NCBI RefSeq assembly: GCF_019801145.1
Contig: NZ_JAHVJQ010000002.1
Span: 248,001-312,000, forward strand
Length of the DNA: 64,000 nt
Direction of reading: 5' to 3'
DNA from: Leisingera aquaemixtae
GTDB taxonomy: Bacteria > Pseudomonadota > Alphaproteobacteria > Rhodobacterales > Rhodobacteraceae
In this document: positions 33,513 through 42,972 of the stretch, in pieces
How positions within the stretch are numbered: position 1 is the stretch's first letter
Layout of the letters: every line of letters starts with the position of its first letter
The notes under the pieces: generated by a model
Databases searched by the model: none
What the model was told of the DNA's origin: nothing
What the model saw: the letters and a program-made list of their open reading frames with translations, nothing else
Program-made: the position numbers and the translations under genes

Positions 33513-34975
33513 TAACAACAAAACACCCCGGCCATCCGCCGGACGAAAGCTTCAATGACGCCACCGAGGCCGTGGACCGGCTGGAGCTGCTGTACCGGCA
33601 GGCCACCGGTTTCATCTGCGAGGAATTCACCCGCGCCATGGCCGACGGGGCGCCGGACAATCAGCGCATCCGGGCCTATTACCCGGAAATCCGCTTCTCC
33701 ACCCTGACCTTCGCCCAGGTGGACAGCCGGCTCAGCTTCGGCCATGTCTCGGCCCCCGGCACCTATGCCACCACGGTGACGCGGCCGGACCTGTTTCGCA
33801 ATTACCTGATCCAGCAGATTTCCCTCCTGATCCGCAATCACGGCCAGCCGGTGACCATCGGCGTTTCGGACACCCCGATCCCGGTGCATTTCGCGGTTGC
33901 CTCGCGCCCGGATCTGACCGTGCCGCAGGACGGCGCGGCCGGCTTTACCCTGCGCGACGTGTTTGACGTGCCGGACCTGTCGACCACCAACGACGACATC
34001 GTCAACGGCACCCACCAGCCCGCCAACGGCACCGGCCCGCTGTCGCTTTTCACCGCCCAGCGCATTGACTACTCGCTGGCGCGGCTGACCCACTACACCG
34101 CCACCAGCGCCGAGCATTTCCAGAACCATGTTCTGTTCACCAACTACCAGTTCTACGTGGCGGAGTTCGAAGCCTACGCCCGCGCCCAGCTGGCGGATCC
34201 GGACAGCGGCTATTCCAGCTTTGTCAGCACCGGCGACCACGAGATCACCGATCCCTCGGCCGTGATCCCCGAGGCCGGAAAGCTGCCGCAGATGCCCACC
34301 TACCATCTCAAGCGGGAGGACGGGAACGGCATCACCCTGGTCAACATCGGCGTCGGCCCCTCCAATGCCAAGACCGCGACCGACCACATCGCTGTGCTGC
34401 GGCCGCACGCCTGGCTGATGGTCGGCCATTGCGCGGGCCTCAGGAACACCCAGGCGCTGGGGGATTTCGTGCTGGCGCATGGCTACCTGCGCGAGGATCA
34501 TGTGCTGGATGACGACCTGCCGATCTGGACCCCGATCCCGGCGCTGGCGGAAATCCAGGTCGCGCTGGAGGAGGCGGTGGCAGAGATCACCGAATACGAA
34601 GGGTTCGACCTCAAACGGATCATGCGCACCGGCACCGTCGCCACCATCGACAACCGCAACTGGGAGCTGCGCGACCAATCCGGCCCGGTGCAGCGGCTGT
34701 CCCAGTCCCGCGCCATTGCGCTGGACATGGAAAGCGCCACCATCGCCGCCAACGGCTACCGCTTCAGGGTGCCCTACGGCACGCTTCTGTGCGTTTCGGA
34801 CAAGCCGCTGCATGGTGAACTGAAGCTGCCGGGCATGGCGTCGGACTTCTACCGGACCCAGGTTGCACGCCATCTGCAAATCGGCATAAGAGCCATGGAA
34901 CGCTTGCGCGGCATGCCTTTGGAGCGCCTGCACAGCCGGAAATTGCGCTCGTTCGACGAAACAGCCTTCCTGTAA
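33509..34975 (+). CDS. amn: AMP nucleosidase
   Basis: A 488-residue enzyme that splits AMP to adenine and ribose 5-phosphate. It has an N-terminal Amn domain (EFTRAMADGAPDNQRIRAYYPEIRF) and a C-terminal nucleoside-phosphorylase-like catalytic domain (about residues 260-470) with MVGHCAGLR, and ALDMESATIAANGYRFRVPYGTLLCVSDKPLHGELK containing the nucleotide-binding Glu/Asp. With ade it forms a two-step AMP to hypoxanthine route that frees ribose-5-P and ammonia. It is translationally coupled to ade. Confidence 0.95.
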   Translation: MITTKHPGHPPDESFNDATEAVDRLELLYRQATGFICEEFTRAMADGAPDNQRIRAYYPEIRFSTLTFAQVDSRLSFGHVSAPGTYATTVTRPDLFRNYLIQQISLLIRNHGQPVTIGVSDTPIPVHFAVASRPDLTVPQDGAAGFTLRDVFDVPDLSTTNDDIVNGTHQPANGTGPLSLFTAQRIDYSLARLTHYTATSAEHFQNHVLFTNYQFYVAEFEAYARAQLADPDSGYSSFVSTGDHEITDPSAVIPEAGKLPQMPTYHLKREDGNGITLVNIGVGPSNAKTATDHIAVLRPHAWLMVGHCAGLRNTQALGDFVLAHGYLREDHVLDDDLPIWTPIPALAEIQVALEEAVAEITEYEGFDLKRIMRTGTVATIDNRNWELRDQSGPVQRLSQSRAIALDMESATIAANGYRFRVPYGTLLCVSDKPLHGELKLPGMASDFYRTQVARHLQIGIRAMERLRGMPLERLHSRKLRSFDETAFL

Positions 34976-35115
34976 GGCCGATTTTTGCGGATTTCCTAGA
35001 AAAAATGCCCATTTTTGCCTGCGCTGAGCACACAAGAAGTTGTGTTGTCCAACAACATAACGATAATGTCACGCGATGAGGCCCCACAGTTCGGGCAGCT
35101 TTAAGGAGACGAAGA

Positions 35116-35403
35116 ATGTCCAAACCGATGACCAAAACCCAGCTTGTTGCCGCTCTGGCAGAGGAAATGGGCAGCGACAAGAAAGTCGCAGGTTCCGCCC
35201 TGGAAGCGGTCTGCTCGCTGATCACCCGCGAAGTGTCGGGCGGCGGCGCAGTGACTCTGCCGGGCGTCGGCAAGATCTACTGCCGCGAGCGCCCCGAGCG
35301 CGAAGTGCGCAACCCGGCAACCGGTGAGAAGTTCACCAAGGAAGCCGACAAGGTCGTGAAAATGACCATCGCCAAAGCGCTGAAGGACAGCGTGAACGGC
35401 TGA
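35116..35403 (+). CDS. HU-family DNA-binding protein
   Basis: A 95-residue nucleoid protein. The start follows AAGGAG. MTKTQLVAALAEEMGSDKKVAGSALEAVCSLI forms the helical body, and VTLPGVGKIYCRERPEREVRNPATGEKF the beta-arm with its RNPATG tip. The body is HU-like, not IHF-like, although VGKIYCRERPERE is unusual for HU and includes one Cys. It is monocistronic with a strong terminator. A small dyad TGTTGTCCAACA (about 35051-35062) lies in its 140-base leader. Confidence 0.92.
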   Translation: MSKPMTKTQLVAALAEEMGSDKKVAGSALEAVCSLITREVSGGGAVTLPGVGKIYCRERPEREVRNPATGEKFTKEADKVVKMTIAKALKDSVNG

Positions 35404-35429
35404 TACCGGACCTGATCCGGACAGTTACA

Positions 35430-35461
35430 GGGCTGCCCCTCGCGGGCGGCCCTTTTCTTTT
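35430..35461 (+). terminator. intrinsic terminator of the HU gene
   Basis: GGGCTGCCC (35430-35438) pairs with GGGCGGCCC (35444-35452) with one wobble, then TTTTCTTTT. It lies 27 bases past the HU stop. Confidence 0.93.
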
Positions 35462-35567
35462 GCCCCGCGCAGCCTGCGCCGACAGTTCGGCCGCCAGCGC
35501 AGCGTTCCCGATTGCCAAACCGGGCACAGAGGCGCAGGCTGAGGTCAAAGCACAAGGGAGCCGCGCC

Positions 35568-36191
35568 ATGGAGAACGTCAATCTGCTGCTGATCCTGGGT
35601 GCGGCGCTGCTGGCCGGCGCCAGCCCCGGCCCCGCGACCCTGACCATTGCCGGCACCGCCATGCAACGCGGCCGCGCTGCCGGGCTGGCACTGGCAGCCG
35701 GGGTCAGCAGCGGCTCGCTGATCTGGTCGGTCTCTGCCGCCTTCGGCCTGGGTGCCGTGATGCTGGCCAATGCTTGGATGTTCGAGGTGGTCCGCTATTT
35801 CGGCGCGGCCTACCTGATGTATCTTGCCATCCGCTCCGCCCGCTCTGCCCTGCGTTCCGGCGCCCCGGAACTGCGCCCTTCCTCAGCCGCATCGCTGCGC
35901 GCCGCCTATGCCAAGGGGCTGGCGCTGCATCTGACCAACCCCAAGGCGGTTCTGTTCTTCGGCTCGCTCTATGCCATCGGCATCCCGCCCGGAACAGAAC
36001 CGTCGGTGCTGCTGGTGGTGATCGCTGCCATCGCGGTGCAAAGCACGCTGATCTTCCACGGCTACGCGATCCTGTTCTCCAGCGCCGCCGCGAGCCGCAT
36101 CTACATCCGCCTGCGCCGCGGGTTCGAGGCCCTGTTTGCCGCCGCCTTCGGCGCCGCCAGCTGGCAGATCTTTGCAGCCCGCCTCAGCTGA
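35568..36191 (+). CDS. LysE-family amino acid exporter (translocator)
   Basis: A 207-residue membrane protein with six hydrophobic segments and the LysE/RhtB signature ILGAALLAGASPGPATLTIAGTAMQRGRAAGLALAAGVSSG (about residues 9-48) and KGLALHLTNPKAVLFFGSLYA (about 118-138). Members export amino acids or homoserine lactone-like compounds; the substrate is unknown. The start at 35568 follows GGGAG. The ORF is open upstream across the HU terminator, but that part has no start signal. A DMT exporter follows on the same strand. Confidence 0.88.
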   Translation: MENVNLLLILGAALLAGASPGPATLTIAGTAMQRGRAAGLALAAGVSSGSLIWSVSAAFGLGAVMLANAWMFEVVRYFGAAYLMYLAIRSARSALRSGAPELRPSSAASLRAAYAKGLALHLTNPKAVLFFGSLYAIGIPPGTEPSVLLVVIAAIAVQSTLIFHGYAILFSSAAASRIYIRLRRGFEALFAAAFGAASWQIFAARLS

Positions 36192-36252
36192 CAGGGCTTG
36201 AACCCGCCGCCCGCTTCCCCGAAGGTCCGCCGCAGCAGAAAGGGTAGGGACA

Positions 36253-37158
36253 ATGGACGCACGCGCAATTGCCATGGGGCTGGCCTTTGCCCTGATGTGG
36301 TCCTCGGCCTTCACCTCGGCCCGGATCATCGTGCAGGACGCATCGCCGCTGTTCTCGCTTGCGGTGCGTTTCCTGATCTCCGGCCTGATCGGCGTCGCCA
36401 TCGCCCGCGCCCTGGGCCAGACCTGGCGGCTGACGCCGGGCCAGTGGCGCGCCACGGTGATTTTCGGGATCTGCCAGAACGCGCTCTACCTCGGCCTCAA
36501 CTTCGTCGCCATGCAATGGATCGAGGCCTCCCTGGCCGCCATCATCGCCTCTACTATGCCGCTGCTGGTGGCGCTGGCCGGCTGGATGCTGTTCGGCGAG
36601 CGGCTGCGCCCCCTGGGCTATGCCGGGCTGGCGGCGGGCATCCTGGGGGTTGCCCTGATCATGGGCACCCGTCTCAGCGCCGGGGTGGACCTCTTGGGTG
36701 TTGGCCTCTGCGTCATTGGCGTGCTGGCGCTGACCGCCGCAACCCTCGCCCTGCGCGGCGCCACCTCCGGCGGCAATTTCATGATGGTGGTCGGGCTGCA
36801 AATGCTGATCGGCTCTGCCATCCTGTTTGTGGCCGCACCGCTGAGTGAGGACATCTTTGTCAATCCAACTTGGCAGCTAGCGGCGGCTTTCACCTACACC
36901 ACCATCGTGCCTGGGCTGATGGCGACCTTCATCTGGGTGCTGCTCCTGAACCGCATCGGCGCGGTGCGCGCGGCCACCTTCCATTTCCTGAACCCGGTGT
37001 TCGGCGTCGCCGTCGCCAGCGTGCTGCTGGGCGAAAAACTGGGCCCGCTCGATCTGCTCGGCGTTGCCATCGTCACCGGCGGCATTTTGGCCGTGCAACT
37101 GGCCCGGCAACCCGCGCATCCGCAATCGGAACTCTCCCGCGCGGCAAAACCGGGCTGA
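36253..37158 (+). CDS. DMT-superfamily (EamA) transporter
   Basis: A 301-residue membrane protein with ten predicted helices in two EamA repeats (ARAIAMGLAFALMWSSAFTSARII, near the start; GALVATFIW-like GLMATFIWVLLLNRIGAVRAATFHFLNPVFGVAVASVLLGEKLG near the end). It is distinct from the other EamA protein in this window (11375). The substrate is unknown; it is probably an efflux permease. It lies 61 bases after the LysE-like gene, possibly in one transcript. Confidence 0.87.
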   Translation: MDARAIAMGLAFALMWSSAFTSARIIVQDASPLFSLAVRFLISGLIGVAIARALGQTWRLTPGQWRATVIFGICQNALYLGLNFVAMQWIEASLAAIIASTMPLLVALAGWMLFGERLRPLGYAGLAAGILGVALIMGTRLSAGVDLLGVGLCVIGVLALTAATLALRGATSGGNFMMVVGLQMLIGSAILFVAAPLSEDIFVNPTWQLAAAFTYTTIVPGLMATFIWVLLLNRIGAVRAATFHFLNPVFGVAVASVLLGEKLGPLDLLGVAIVTGGILAVQLARQPAHPQSELSRAAKPG

Positions 37159-37270
37159 CGCCCGTCCCCGCCCCTTGGGCCCGGCGCCGCTGCCGCGGCG
37201 CGGCCCCGTTGCAAGTCCTTGGGTTTCCGCCTTAACCTGAAGCACCAAGACCCAACAGGAGGACAAGGGC

Positions 37271-37834
37271 ATGAGCGCGCAACTATCCCAGGTGCTGGAC
37301 GCCATCGACGCCGCCAACGCCAAGGACCCCAACCTGGAAGACGGCCAGCCCGCCGCGCTGCTTTACGGCCAGCGGATGAGCGCAGAGCAGGCCCGCCTGT
37401 TCCCGGACGCCTCCGAGACGCTGCAGATCGCCGCCCGCGGCCAGCATGTGGAGCGCTGGAAGCTGGAACGCAGCGCCTTCCCCGAAGGCCGCGCCGGCTA
37501 CCTCGCCTGGCGCAAGGCCGAGGCAGAGCACCACGCCGAAGTCGTCACCGCGCTGATGCAGGACGCAGGCTACGGCGCAGAAGACGTGGACGCCGCCGCA
37601 AAGATGCTGCGCAAGGAAGGCATCAAGCGCGACGACCAGGTGCAGGCGCTGGAGGACATCATCTGCTTTGTCTTCCTGAAATGGTACTTTGAGCCTTTTG
37701 CCGCCAAGCACCCGGCGGACAAGGTGCAGCGCATTGTCGAAAAGACCGCCCGCAAGATGTCGGCAGAGGCCCGCACCCGGGTGCTGGGCGAATTCACCCT
37801 GCCCGCGGAGCTGGCTGGCGCCTTCGCCGCCTGA
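37271..37834 (+). CDS. DUF4202 domain protein
   Basis: A 187-residue soluble, mainly helical protein. It begins [25 protein letters not shown] and contains [59 protein letters not shown] (about residues 53-91) and [20 protein letters not shown]. Spaced His and Asp residues (GQHVERW, EHHAEV, EDIICF) look like an HD-type metal site. Family members have no characterised role that I know of. It lies about 100 bases upstream of msrB-msrA and may be co-transcribed with them. Confidence 0.8.
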   Translation: MSAQLSQVLDAIDAANAKDPNLEDGQPAALLYGQRMSAEQARLFPDASETLQIAARGQHVERWKLERSAFPEGRAGYLAWRKAEAEHHAEVVTALMQDAGYGAEDVDAAAKMLRKEGIKRDDQVQALEDIICFVFLKWYFEPFAAKHPADKVQRIVEKTARKMSAEARTRVLGEFTLPAELAGAFAA

Positions 37835-37938
37835 CCGGCACCCGCTACACGGCTTTGCGAGCCGCCTGTAACAGGGCTTTGCATTTCAGCACCCAGACCC
37901 CATGTTCTGCACCAAACGCGAACAGGCGGGAGGACACC

Positions 37939-38388
37939 ATGACCAAATACTTCAAGAACCCGGACGCCGTTGCAGCGCTGTCGGAGGAAGAGTTCTATGT
38001 GACCCAGAACGCGGGCACCGAACGCCCCGGCACCGGCAAACTGCTTTATAACAAAGAGCCGGGCATCTATGTCGACATCGTCTCGGGCGAGCCGCTGTTT
38101 GCCTCCTCCGACAAGTATGAATCCGGCTGCGGCTGGCCCAGTTTCACCAAGCCGATCGAATCCGCGCATATCCAGGAGCTGGAGGACCGCAGCCTCGGCA
38201 TGATCCGCACCGAGGTCCGCTCCACCCATGGCGACAGCCACCTGGGCCACGTGTTCCCGGACGGGCCGATGGACCGCGGCGGCCTGCGCTACTGCATCAA
38301 CTCTGCCTCGCTGCGGTTTGTCCATCTGGACGACATGGAGGCCGAGGGCTATGGCGCCTACATCAACCAAGTGGAGGTCGTGAAATGA
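37939..38388 (+). CDS. msrB: peptide methionine (R)-S-oxide reductase
   Basis: A 149-residue enzyme that reduces the R-epimer of methionine sulfoxide. The start at 37939 follows [20 protein letters not shown] (about residues 59-72), [17 protein letters not shown] (about 94-110) and [12 protein letters not shown] with catalytic Cys (about 116-127) are present. The two CxxC zinc pairs found in many MsrB proteins are absent, so this is the zinc-free form. Its stop overlaps the msrA start. Confidence 0.95.
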   Translation: MTKYFKNPDAVAALSEEEFYVTQNAGTERPGTGKLLYNKEPGIYVDIVSGEPLFASSDKYESGCGWPSFTKPIESAHIQELEDRSLGMIRTEVRSTHGDSHLGHVFPDGPMDRGGLRYCINSASLRFVHLDDMEAEGYGAYINQVEVVK

Positions 38389-38900
38389 GCACCACCGAAC
38401 GCGCCGTCCTGGCAGGCGGCTGTTTCTGGGGCATGCAGGAGCTGATCCGCAAGCGCCCCGGCGTCATCAGCACCCGCGTCGGCTATACCGGCGGCGACGT
38501 GCCCAATGCCACCTACCGGAACCATGGCACCCATGCCGAGGGGATCGAGATCATTTTTGACCCCGCCGTCACCTCCTTCCGGGAGATTCTGGAATTCTTC
38601 TTCCAGATCCATGACCCGACCACCCTGAACCGCCAAGGCAACGACCTGGGGATGAGCTACCGCTCGGCGATCTACTACGCGGACGAAACCCAGAAGGCCG
38701 TGGCCGAAGACACCATCGCCGATGTCAACGCTTCCGGCCTCTGGCCTGGCAAGGTGGTCACCGAGCTGGAGCCTGTGGGCGACTTCTGGGAGGCTGAGCC
38801 AGAGCATCAGGACTACCTGCAGCGGCTTCCGAACGGCTACACCTGCCATTTCGCACGGCCCGACTGGGTTCTGCCCAAGCGCGATGCCGCTGCAGAATAG
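38385..38900 (+). CDS. msrA: peptide methionine (S)-S-oxide reductase
   Basis: A 171-residue enzyme for the S-epimer. The catalytic motif [10 protein letters not shown] is near residue 11; [31 protein letters not shown] and [27 protein letters not shown] are typical. A C-terminal [10 protein letters not shown] carries the likely resolving Cys. It is translationally coupled to msrB (ATGA overlap). Its TAG stop lies inside a near copy (TAGGCTCTAA, 38898-38907) of the dispersed motif. Confidence 0.96.
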   Translation: MSTTERAVLAGGCFWGMQELIRKRPGVISTRVGYTGGDVPNATYRNHGTHAEGIEIIFDPAVTSFREILEFFFQIHDPTTLNRQGNDLGMSYRSAIYYADETQKAVAEDTIADVNASGLWPGKVVTELEPVGDFWEAEPEHQDYLQRLPNGYTCHFARPDWVLPKRDAAAE

Positions 38901-38920
38901 GCTCTAACAAGGCATTCAAT

Positions 38921-38947
38921 GCCCCGCTGCACTCCGGCGGGGCGTTT
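38921..38947 (+). terminator. terminator after msrA
   Basis: GCCCCGC (38921-38927) pairs with GCGGGGC (38937-38943), followed by GTTTC, about 20 bases past the msrA stop. Confidence 0.75.
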
Positions 38948-39048
38948 CAAATATCAGATCCGCAGCAACCATCCGTGCTTCATCTGGCCAAAAATATCCC
39001 CGCCATAAGCAGCGGGTTTTCCCTGAAAACCCGCTTGCTGAAACCGGC

Positions 39049-41055
39049 CTAGGCGTGCGCCACCCGCGGCCGCCCGCTGGCTTCCACCGTAAGCGTGCCC
39101 TCGACAAACACCTCCCGCGACTCCACCTGCGCGGTGCGGATATCCCGCTCCACATGCACATGGATATCCTCGGCACCGGCTTCCTCTGCTGCGCCGCGGG
39201 CCTCCCCTGCCAGCGCCGCCTCCAGTGCTGCCAGCGCCTCGTCCGAGGCCTGGTAATCCACCGGCCCGCTCTCCAGGTGCACCCGGAATTTGCCCTCGGA
39301 AGGCGAGGTCACGGTGCCGCTGCGCCGCATGGTGACGCGCCCCACCACAGCGCCGATAGCATTGGCCACACCGGCATGTTCCGGCAGGATCATGTTGCAG
39401 TGCAGCCGCTCCCCCACCGCGGGGTAATAGCTGGGTGCAGAGGCACCCAGCCCCACCACATCCACATTCAGCGCCGCATCCAGCGCCAGCAGCCCGCGGT
39501 GTTTCGCCAGCCCGCGCCGCATCAGAACATGCCGCGCCAGTTGATCCGCGGGCAGGCCAAAATCTTCGGCTTCCTCGGCAAAAGCAGACTCTAACAAGGT
39601 CAAAGCGGTCTGTTCGGTCAGCTGATCAATGATCATCTGCGCCAGCGTTTCCGCATCTTTTGCCACCATATCGCCGCTGCCCACCCGGCGGCGGGCAAAC
39701 AGCGTCAGCGCCTTCTCTGCCGCCTCGCGGTCCCAGGCATCCGCGCGGCCCAGCACATGGCTGGCATCCGAGGGCGTCACGCCGGAGACCTGCACCAGCC
39801 CGCGGTCCACCAGCCGGCCCAGCGAGCCATGCTCCATCCGGGTGCGCAGGATCTGGCCCAGCGGGTGCACCTGCATCCCGATCCGCGCCAGCAGCCCGGC
39901 CTCGCGCTCGCTGAGGCCCGCCACCGGCACCCCCGGCACCGCCCGCACAAAACGCCCGTCAAACTCGCCCACCGTGGAATTGCGCAGCTGCTCATCCAGC
40001 GCCGCATGCACCACTTCGGGCGCGTCGGTGGCAATCAACGAGACCGGCACCACCCGCCGCGGCCCCAGGGTCAGCCCGCCGGACAGCCCGCTGGTGTTCA
40101 GATGCACCTGGCTGTCACCACCCAGGCCCGTGGTGCGCATCGCCACCGCCTCCACCATGGTGCGGAACGCCCCGACCCGGGCACCTGCGGGGTCAATCGC
40201 GGGCTTGCCATCCTTGATCAGCGCCACATCCGTCGTGGTGCCGCCGATGTCGCTGACCAGCGCGTGATCCGCCCCGGTCATCCAGCGCGCCCCCACGATC
40301 GACGCCGCCGGGCCCGACAGGATGGTCTCGATCGGCCGCTCCCGCGCCTGCTCGCCGCTCATCAGCGCGCCGTCGCCGCGCACCACCATCATCGGCGCCT
40401 CGATCCCCAGATCGCGCAGCGTGTCCTGCGCCCGCCCGATCAGCCGGTCGATCATGCCGATGAGACGGGCATTCAGCACCGCTGTCACCGCCCGCTTGGG
40501 CCCGTTCAGCTTGGCCGACAGCTGATGCGAGCAGGTGGTCGGCGCGCCGGTCATCTCGTGAATGACCCGCGCCGCTTCCATCTCATGCGCCGGGTTACGG
40601 GTCGCAAAGACCCCGGCCACGGCAAAACCCGTCACCCCCTGGCCTTCAGTGCGCAGGAACATCTCCAGCGCCTCCGTGTCCAGGGGCGCTGCCTCGCTGC
40701 CCGCGTGGGTGTGGCCCCCGCCGATCACCAGCGCCGGATCACCCTTCAGCGCGTCCCGCAGCCCGTGCCGGTCCAGATCATCCTCTTTAAAGCCAATGTA
40801 GATCAGCGCCACCCGGCCGCCTTGGCCCTCGACCAGCGCATTGGTCGCCAAAGTGGTGGAGAGCGCCGCCAGCGACACCTCCTGCGGCTTCACCCTGGAC
40901 TGTTCCAGCACCGCCCGGATCGCGCCGCCAACGCCAATCGCCAAATCCTGGCGCGTGGTCAGCGACTTGGCCGAGGCGATCACCTCTTTCTCGTCGCGGA
41001 TCAGCACCGCATCGGTATAGGTTCCGCCCGTGTCCACTCCCAGCAGCAACGCCAT
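39049..41055 (-). CDS. hydantoinase/oxoprolinase family protein (HyuA-type subunit)
   Basis: A 668-residue ATPase-fold enzyme. The start at 41055 gives MALLLGVDTGGTYTDAVLI, the N-terminal phosphate-binding loop of HyuA/5-oxoprolinase/acetophenone-carboxylase families. Further motifs are CSHQLSAKLNGPKRAVTAVLNA (about residue 180), ETILSGPAASIVGARWMTG (about 245) and VSDIGGTTTDVALI (about 270). It would hydrolyse a cyclic amide or carboxylate with ATP. Such subunits usually pair with a HyuB protein, but none is adjacent: msrA lies downstream and queG upstream. The substrate is unknown. Confidence 0.88.
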   Translation of the reverse strand: MALLLGVDTGGTYTDAVLIRDEKEVIASAKSLTTRQDLAIGVGGAIRAVLEQSRVKPQEVSLAALSTTLATNALVEGQGGRVALIYIGFKEDDLDRHGLRDALKGDPALVIGGGHTHAGSEAAPLDTEALEMFLRTEGQGVTGFAVAGVFATRNPAHEMEAARVIHEMTGAPTTCSHQLSAKLNGPKRAVTAVLNARLIGMIDRLIGRAQDTLRDLGIEAPMMVVRGDGALMSGEQARERPIETILSGPAASIVGARWMTGADHALVSDIGGTTTDVALIKDGKPAIDPAGARVGAFRTMVEAVAMRTTGLGGDSQVHLNTSGLSGGLTLGPRRVVPVSLIATDAPEVVHAALDEQLRNSTVGEFDGRFVRAVPGVPVAGLSEREAGLLARIGMQVHPLGQILRTRMEHGSLGRLVDRGLVQVSGVTPSDASHVLGRADAWDREAAEKALTLFARRRVGSGDMVAKDAETLAQMIIDQLTEQTALTLLESAFAEEAEDFGLPADQLARHVLMRRGLAKHRGLLALDAALNVDVVGLGASAPSYYPAVGERLHCNMILPEHAGVANAIGAVVGRVTMRRSGTVTSPSEGKFRVHLESGPVDYQASDEALAALEAALAGEARGAAEEAGAEDIHVHVERDIRTAQVESREVFVEGTLTVEASGRPRVAHA
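39585..39594 (-). repeat. dispersed motif TTAGRGNCTG, sense copy in the hydantoinase gene
   Basis: On the minus strand TTA GAG TCT G is in frame at codons 488-491 (LLESAF). Confidence 0.6.
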
Positions 41056-41127
41056 GCCCAGCCCTCTCAAACTCTGTTCGCCGGACCGGGTGTAACGCCT
41101 ATTTGCGGCCCGTCCATCCTGTTTGCG

Positions 41128-42171
41128 TCACGAAAGCCGTTGAACCGCCCATCGCGCCGCATCCGCCACCGCCGGGTCCGGATCCTCCGCCAGCCCTTGC
41201 GCCACTTCGCGCAGCTCCGCCAGACCGGAATTGCCAATCGCGTAAAGCACATTGCGCACAAAGCGGTCGCGCCCGATGCGCTTGATCGGCGAGCCGGAAA
41301 ACATCGCCCGGAACGCGGCGTCATCCAGCACCGCAAGCTCCGCCAGCTTCGGCGCGTTCAGCTCCTCGCGCGCGGCATAGCGCATGTCGCTGGCGGCAAC
41401 CGCAAACTTGTTCCAGGGGCAGGCCGCCAGGCAATCGTCGCAGCCATAGATCCGGTTGCCCAGTTTCCCGCGCAGCTCTTCGTCTACTGGCCCCTTGTGC
41501 TCGATGGTGAGATAGGAAATGCAGCGCCGCGCATCAACCTGGTAGGGCGCCGGGAAAGCATCCGTCGGGCAGCTGTCCAGGCAGGCCCGGCAGGACCCGC
41601 AGCGGTCAGGTTCTGCCTTGTCCGCAGGCAGCTCCAGCGTGGTGAAAACAGACCCTAAAAAGGCCCAATTCCCCCAATCCCGGCTCACCAGATTGCTGTG
41701 CTTGCCTTGCCAGCCCAGCCCTGCTGCCATGCCCAGCGCCTTCTCCGGCACCGGCGCGGTGTCGACAAACACCTTCACTTCGCAATCCTCGCCAGCCTCC
41801 GCAATCAGCCAGCGCGCCAGCCGCTTCAGCCGTTTCTTGACCAGGTCGTGGTAATCCTTGTTCCGGGCGTAGACAGACACCGCACCGCGGTCCGCTTGCC
41901 CCACCACCGCCATCGGGTCTTCCTCAGGCGTGTAGCTTTCGGCCAGCATGATCACCGACCGCGCCTCGGGCCACAGCTGCGCCGGATCGCCGCGCCAATG
42001 GGTACGCTCCGCCATCCAGCCCATCTGCCCGTGATAGCCCGCGTCGAGAAACGCCTGCAGCCGCCCCGGCACCTGCGGCACATCCCAGGGCCGGCAGATG
42101 CGGCAGGACACGAACCCCTCGGCCAGCGCCTGCGCCACCAGTCTGTCCTTGATGCCGGCTCCGTCTTTCAT
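41128..42171 (-). CDS. queG: epoxyqueuosine reductase
   Basis: A 347-residue cobalamin- and Fe-S-dependent enzyme for the last step of queuosine synthesis in tRNA. Two [4Fe-4S] clusters are marked by [19 protein letters not shown] (about residues 192-210) and [15 protein letters not shown] (about 244-258). The N-terminal cobalamin-binding domain contains GYHGQMGWM and [22 protein letters not shown]-terminal HEAT-like helical part ([33 protein letters not shown]) is present. The length is normal. The start at 42171 precedes the hydantoinase gene by ~70 bases. Confidence 0.95.
   Translation of the reverse strand: MKDGAGIKDRLVAQALAEGFVSCRICRPWDVPQVPGRLQAFLDAGYHGQMGWMAERTHWRGDPAQLWPEARSVIMLAESYTPEEDPMAVVGQADRGAVSVYARNKDYHDLVKKRLKRLARWLIAEAGEDCEVKVFVDTAPVPEKALGMAAGLGWQGKHSNLVSRDWGNWAFLGSVFTTLELPADKAEPDRCGSCRACLDSCPTDAFPAPYQVDARRCISYLTIEHKGPVDEELRGKLGNRIYGCDDCLAACPWNKFAVAASDMRYAAREELNAPKLAELAVLDDAAFRAMFSGSPIKRIGRDRFVRNVLYAIGNSGLAELREVAQGLAEDPDPAVADAARWAVQRLS
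41649..41658 (-). repeat. dispersed motif TTAGRGNCTG, sense copy in queG
   Basis: On the minus strand TTA GGG TCT G is in frame at codons 172-175 (FLGSVF). Confidence 0.6.
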
Positions 42172-42240
42172 CTTTGCCCAAATACTCCGGGGGAGCGGCC
42201 CATCAGGCCGCGGGGGCAGCGCCCCTCACCCCGCTTGATA

Positions 42241-42906
42241 TCAGAAATCCAGATCGGTGTAATGCGGCGGCGGCCGGAACCCCGGCACCTGATCCGCCAG
42301 GATCGAGCGGAACGCAGGCCGCGACTTGATCTTGGCGTACCAGTCCTTGACCACCGCCGAGCGGTTCCAGTCCACATCCGAAATATAGTCCAGCGACGAC
42401 AGATGCGCCGCCGCGGCGAAATCCGCCAGCGTCATCATATCCCCCGCCAGCCAGCGCCGGTGGTCCAGCAGCCAGGCCATGTAATCCAGATGGTATTTAA
42501 TCGCCTTGGCGCCGGCCTTGACGTTGCGGCTGTCGGGATAGCCCTCGCCGGTGATCTTCTTGTTCACCCGCTCATAGAGCAACTTCGATGTCACCTCGTG
42601 GTGGAACTTGTCGTCAAACCAGCTCACCAGGCGGCGCACTTCATAGCGGCCGGCGGCATCCTTGGGCATCAGCGCCGGCTCTGGGCGGGTTTCCTCCAGA
42701 TATTCGCAGATTGCGGCGCTCTCGGCCATCATCTGGCCGTCCAGCCGGATCACCGGCACCTTGGCGGCCGGGTTGCGGCGCAGGAAGTCCGGATCCTGCT
42801 CCCAGTAGCGCTCCTCGACCAGTTCAACCTCGATCTTCTTCTCTGCCAGCGACAGCCGCACCTTGCGGCAATAGGGGGACAGGGGAACGTGGTACAGGCG
42901 CGCCAT
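42241..42906 (-). CDS. glutathione S-transferase family protein
   Basis: A 221-residue GST. The thioredoxin-fold N-terminus is MARLYHVPLSPYCRKVRLSLAEK, with a possible catalytic Cys in SPYCRKV (residue 13). The cis-Pro is in NPAAKVPVI (about 46-54) and the glutathione-gamma-Glu motif is MAESAAICEYLEE (about 60-72). The alpha-helical domain includes WLAGDMMTLADFAAAAHLSSLDY. It differs from the other GST here, which has SPFARKV. The substrate is unknown. Confidence 0.9.
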   Translation of the reverse strand: MARLYHVPLSPYCRKVRLSLAEKKIEVELVEERYWEQDPDFLRRNPAAKVPVIRLDGQMMAESAAICEYLEETRPEPALMPKDAAGRYEVRRLVSWFDDKFHHEVTSKLLYERVNKKITGEGYPDSRNVKAGAKAIKYHLDYMAWLLDHRRWLAGDMMTLADFAAAAHLSSLDYISDVDWNRSAVVKDWYAKIKSRPAFRSILADQVPGFRPPPHYTDLDF

Positions 42907-42972
42907 GGCTACAGGGGGTCTCCAGAAAACTTACAACGGTTGGTTCAGCAATGCCTTGGGCGGGGCAAAGAT

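Noticed and set aside
33395-35035. 546-codon frame antisense to amn
   Set aside because: It is a shadow of amn and the end of ade, with no recognisable domain.
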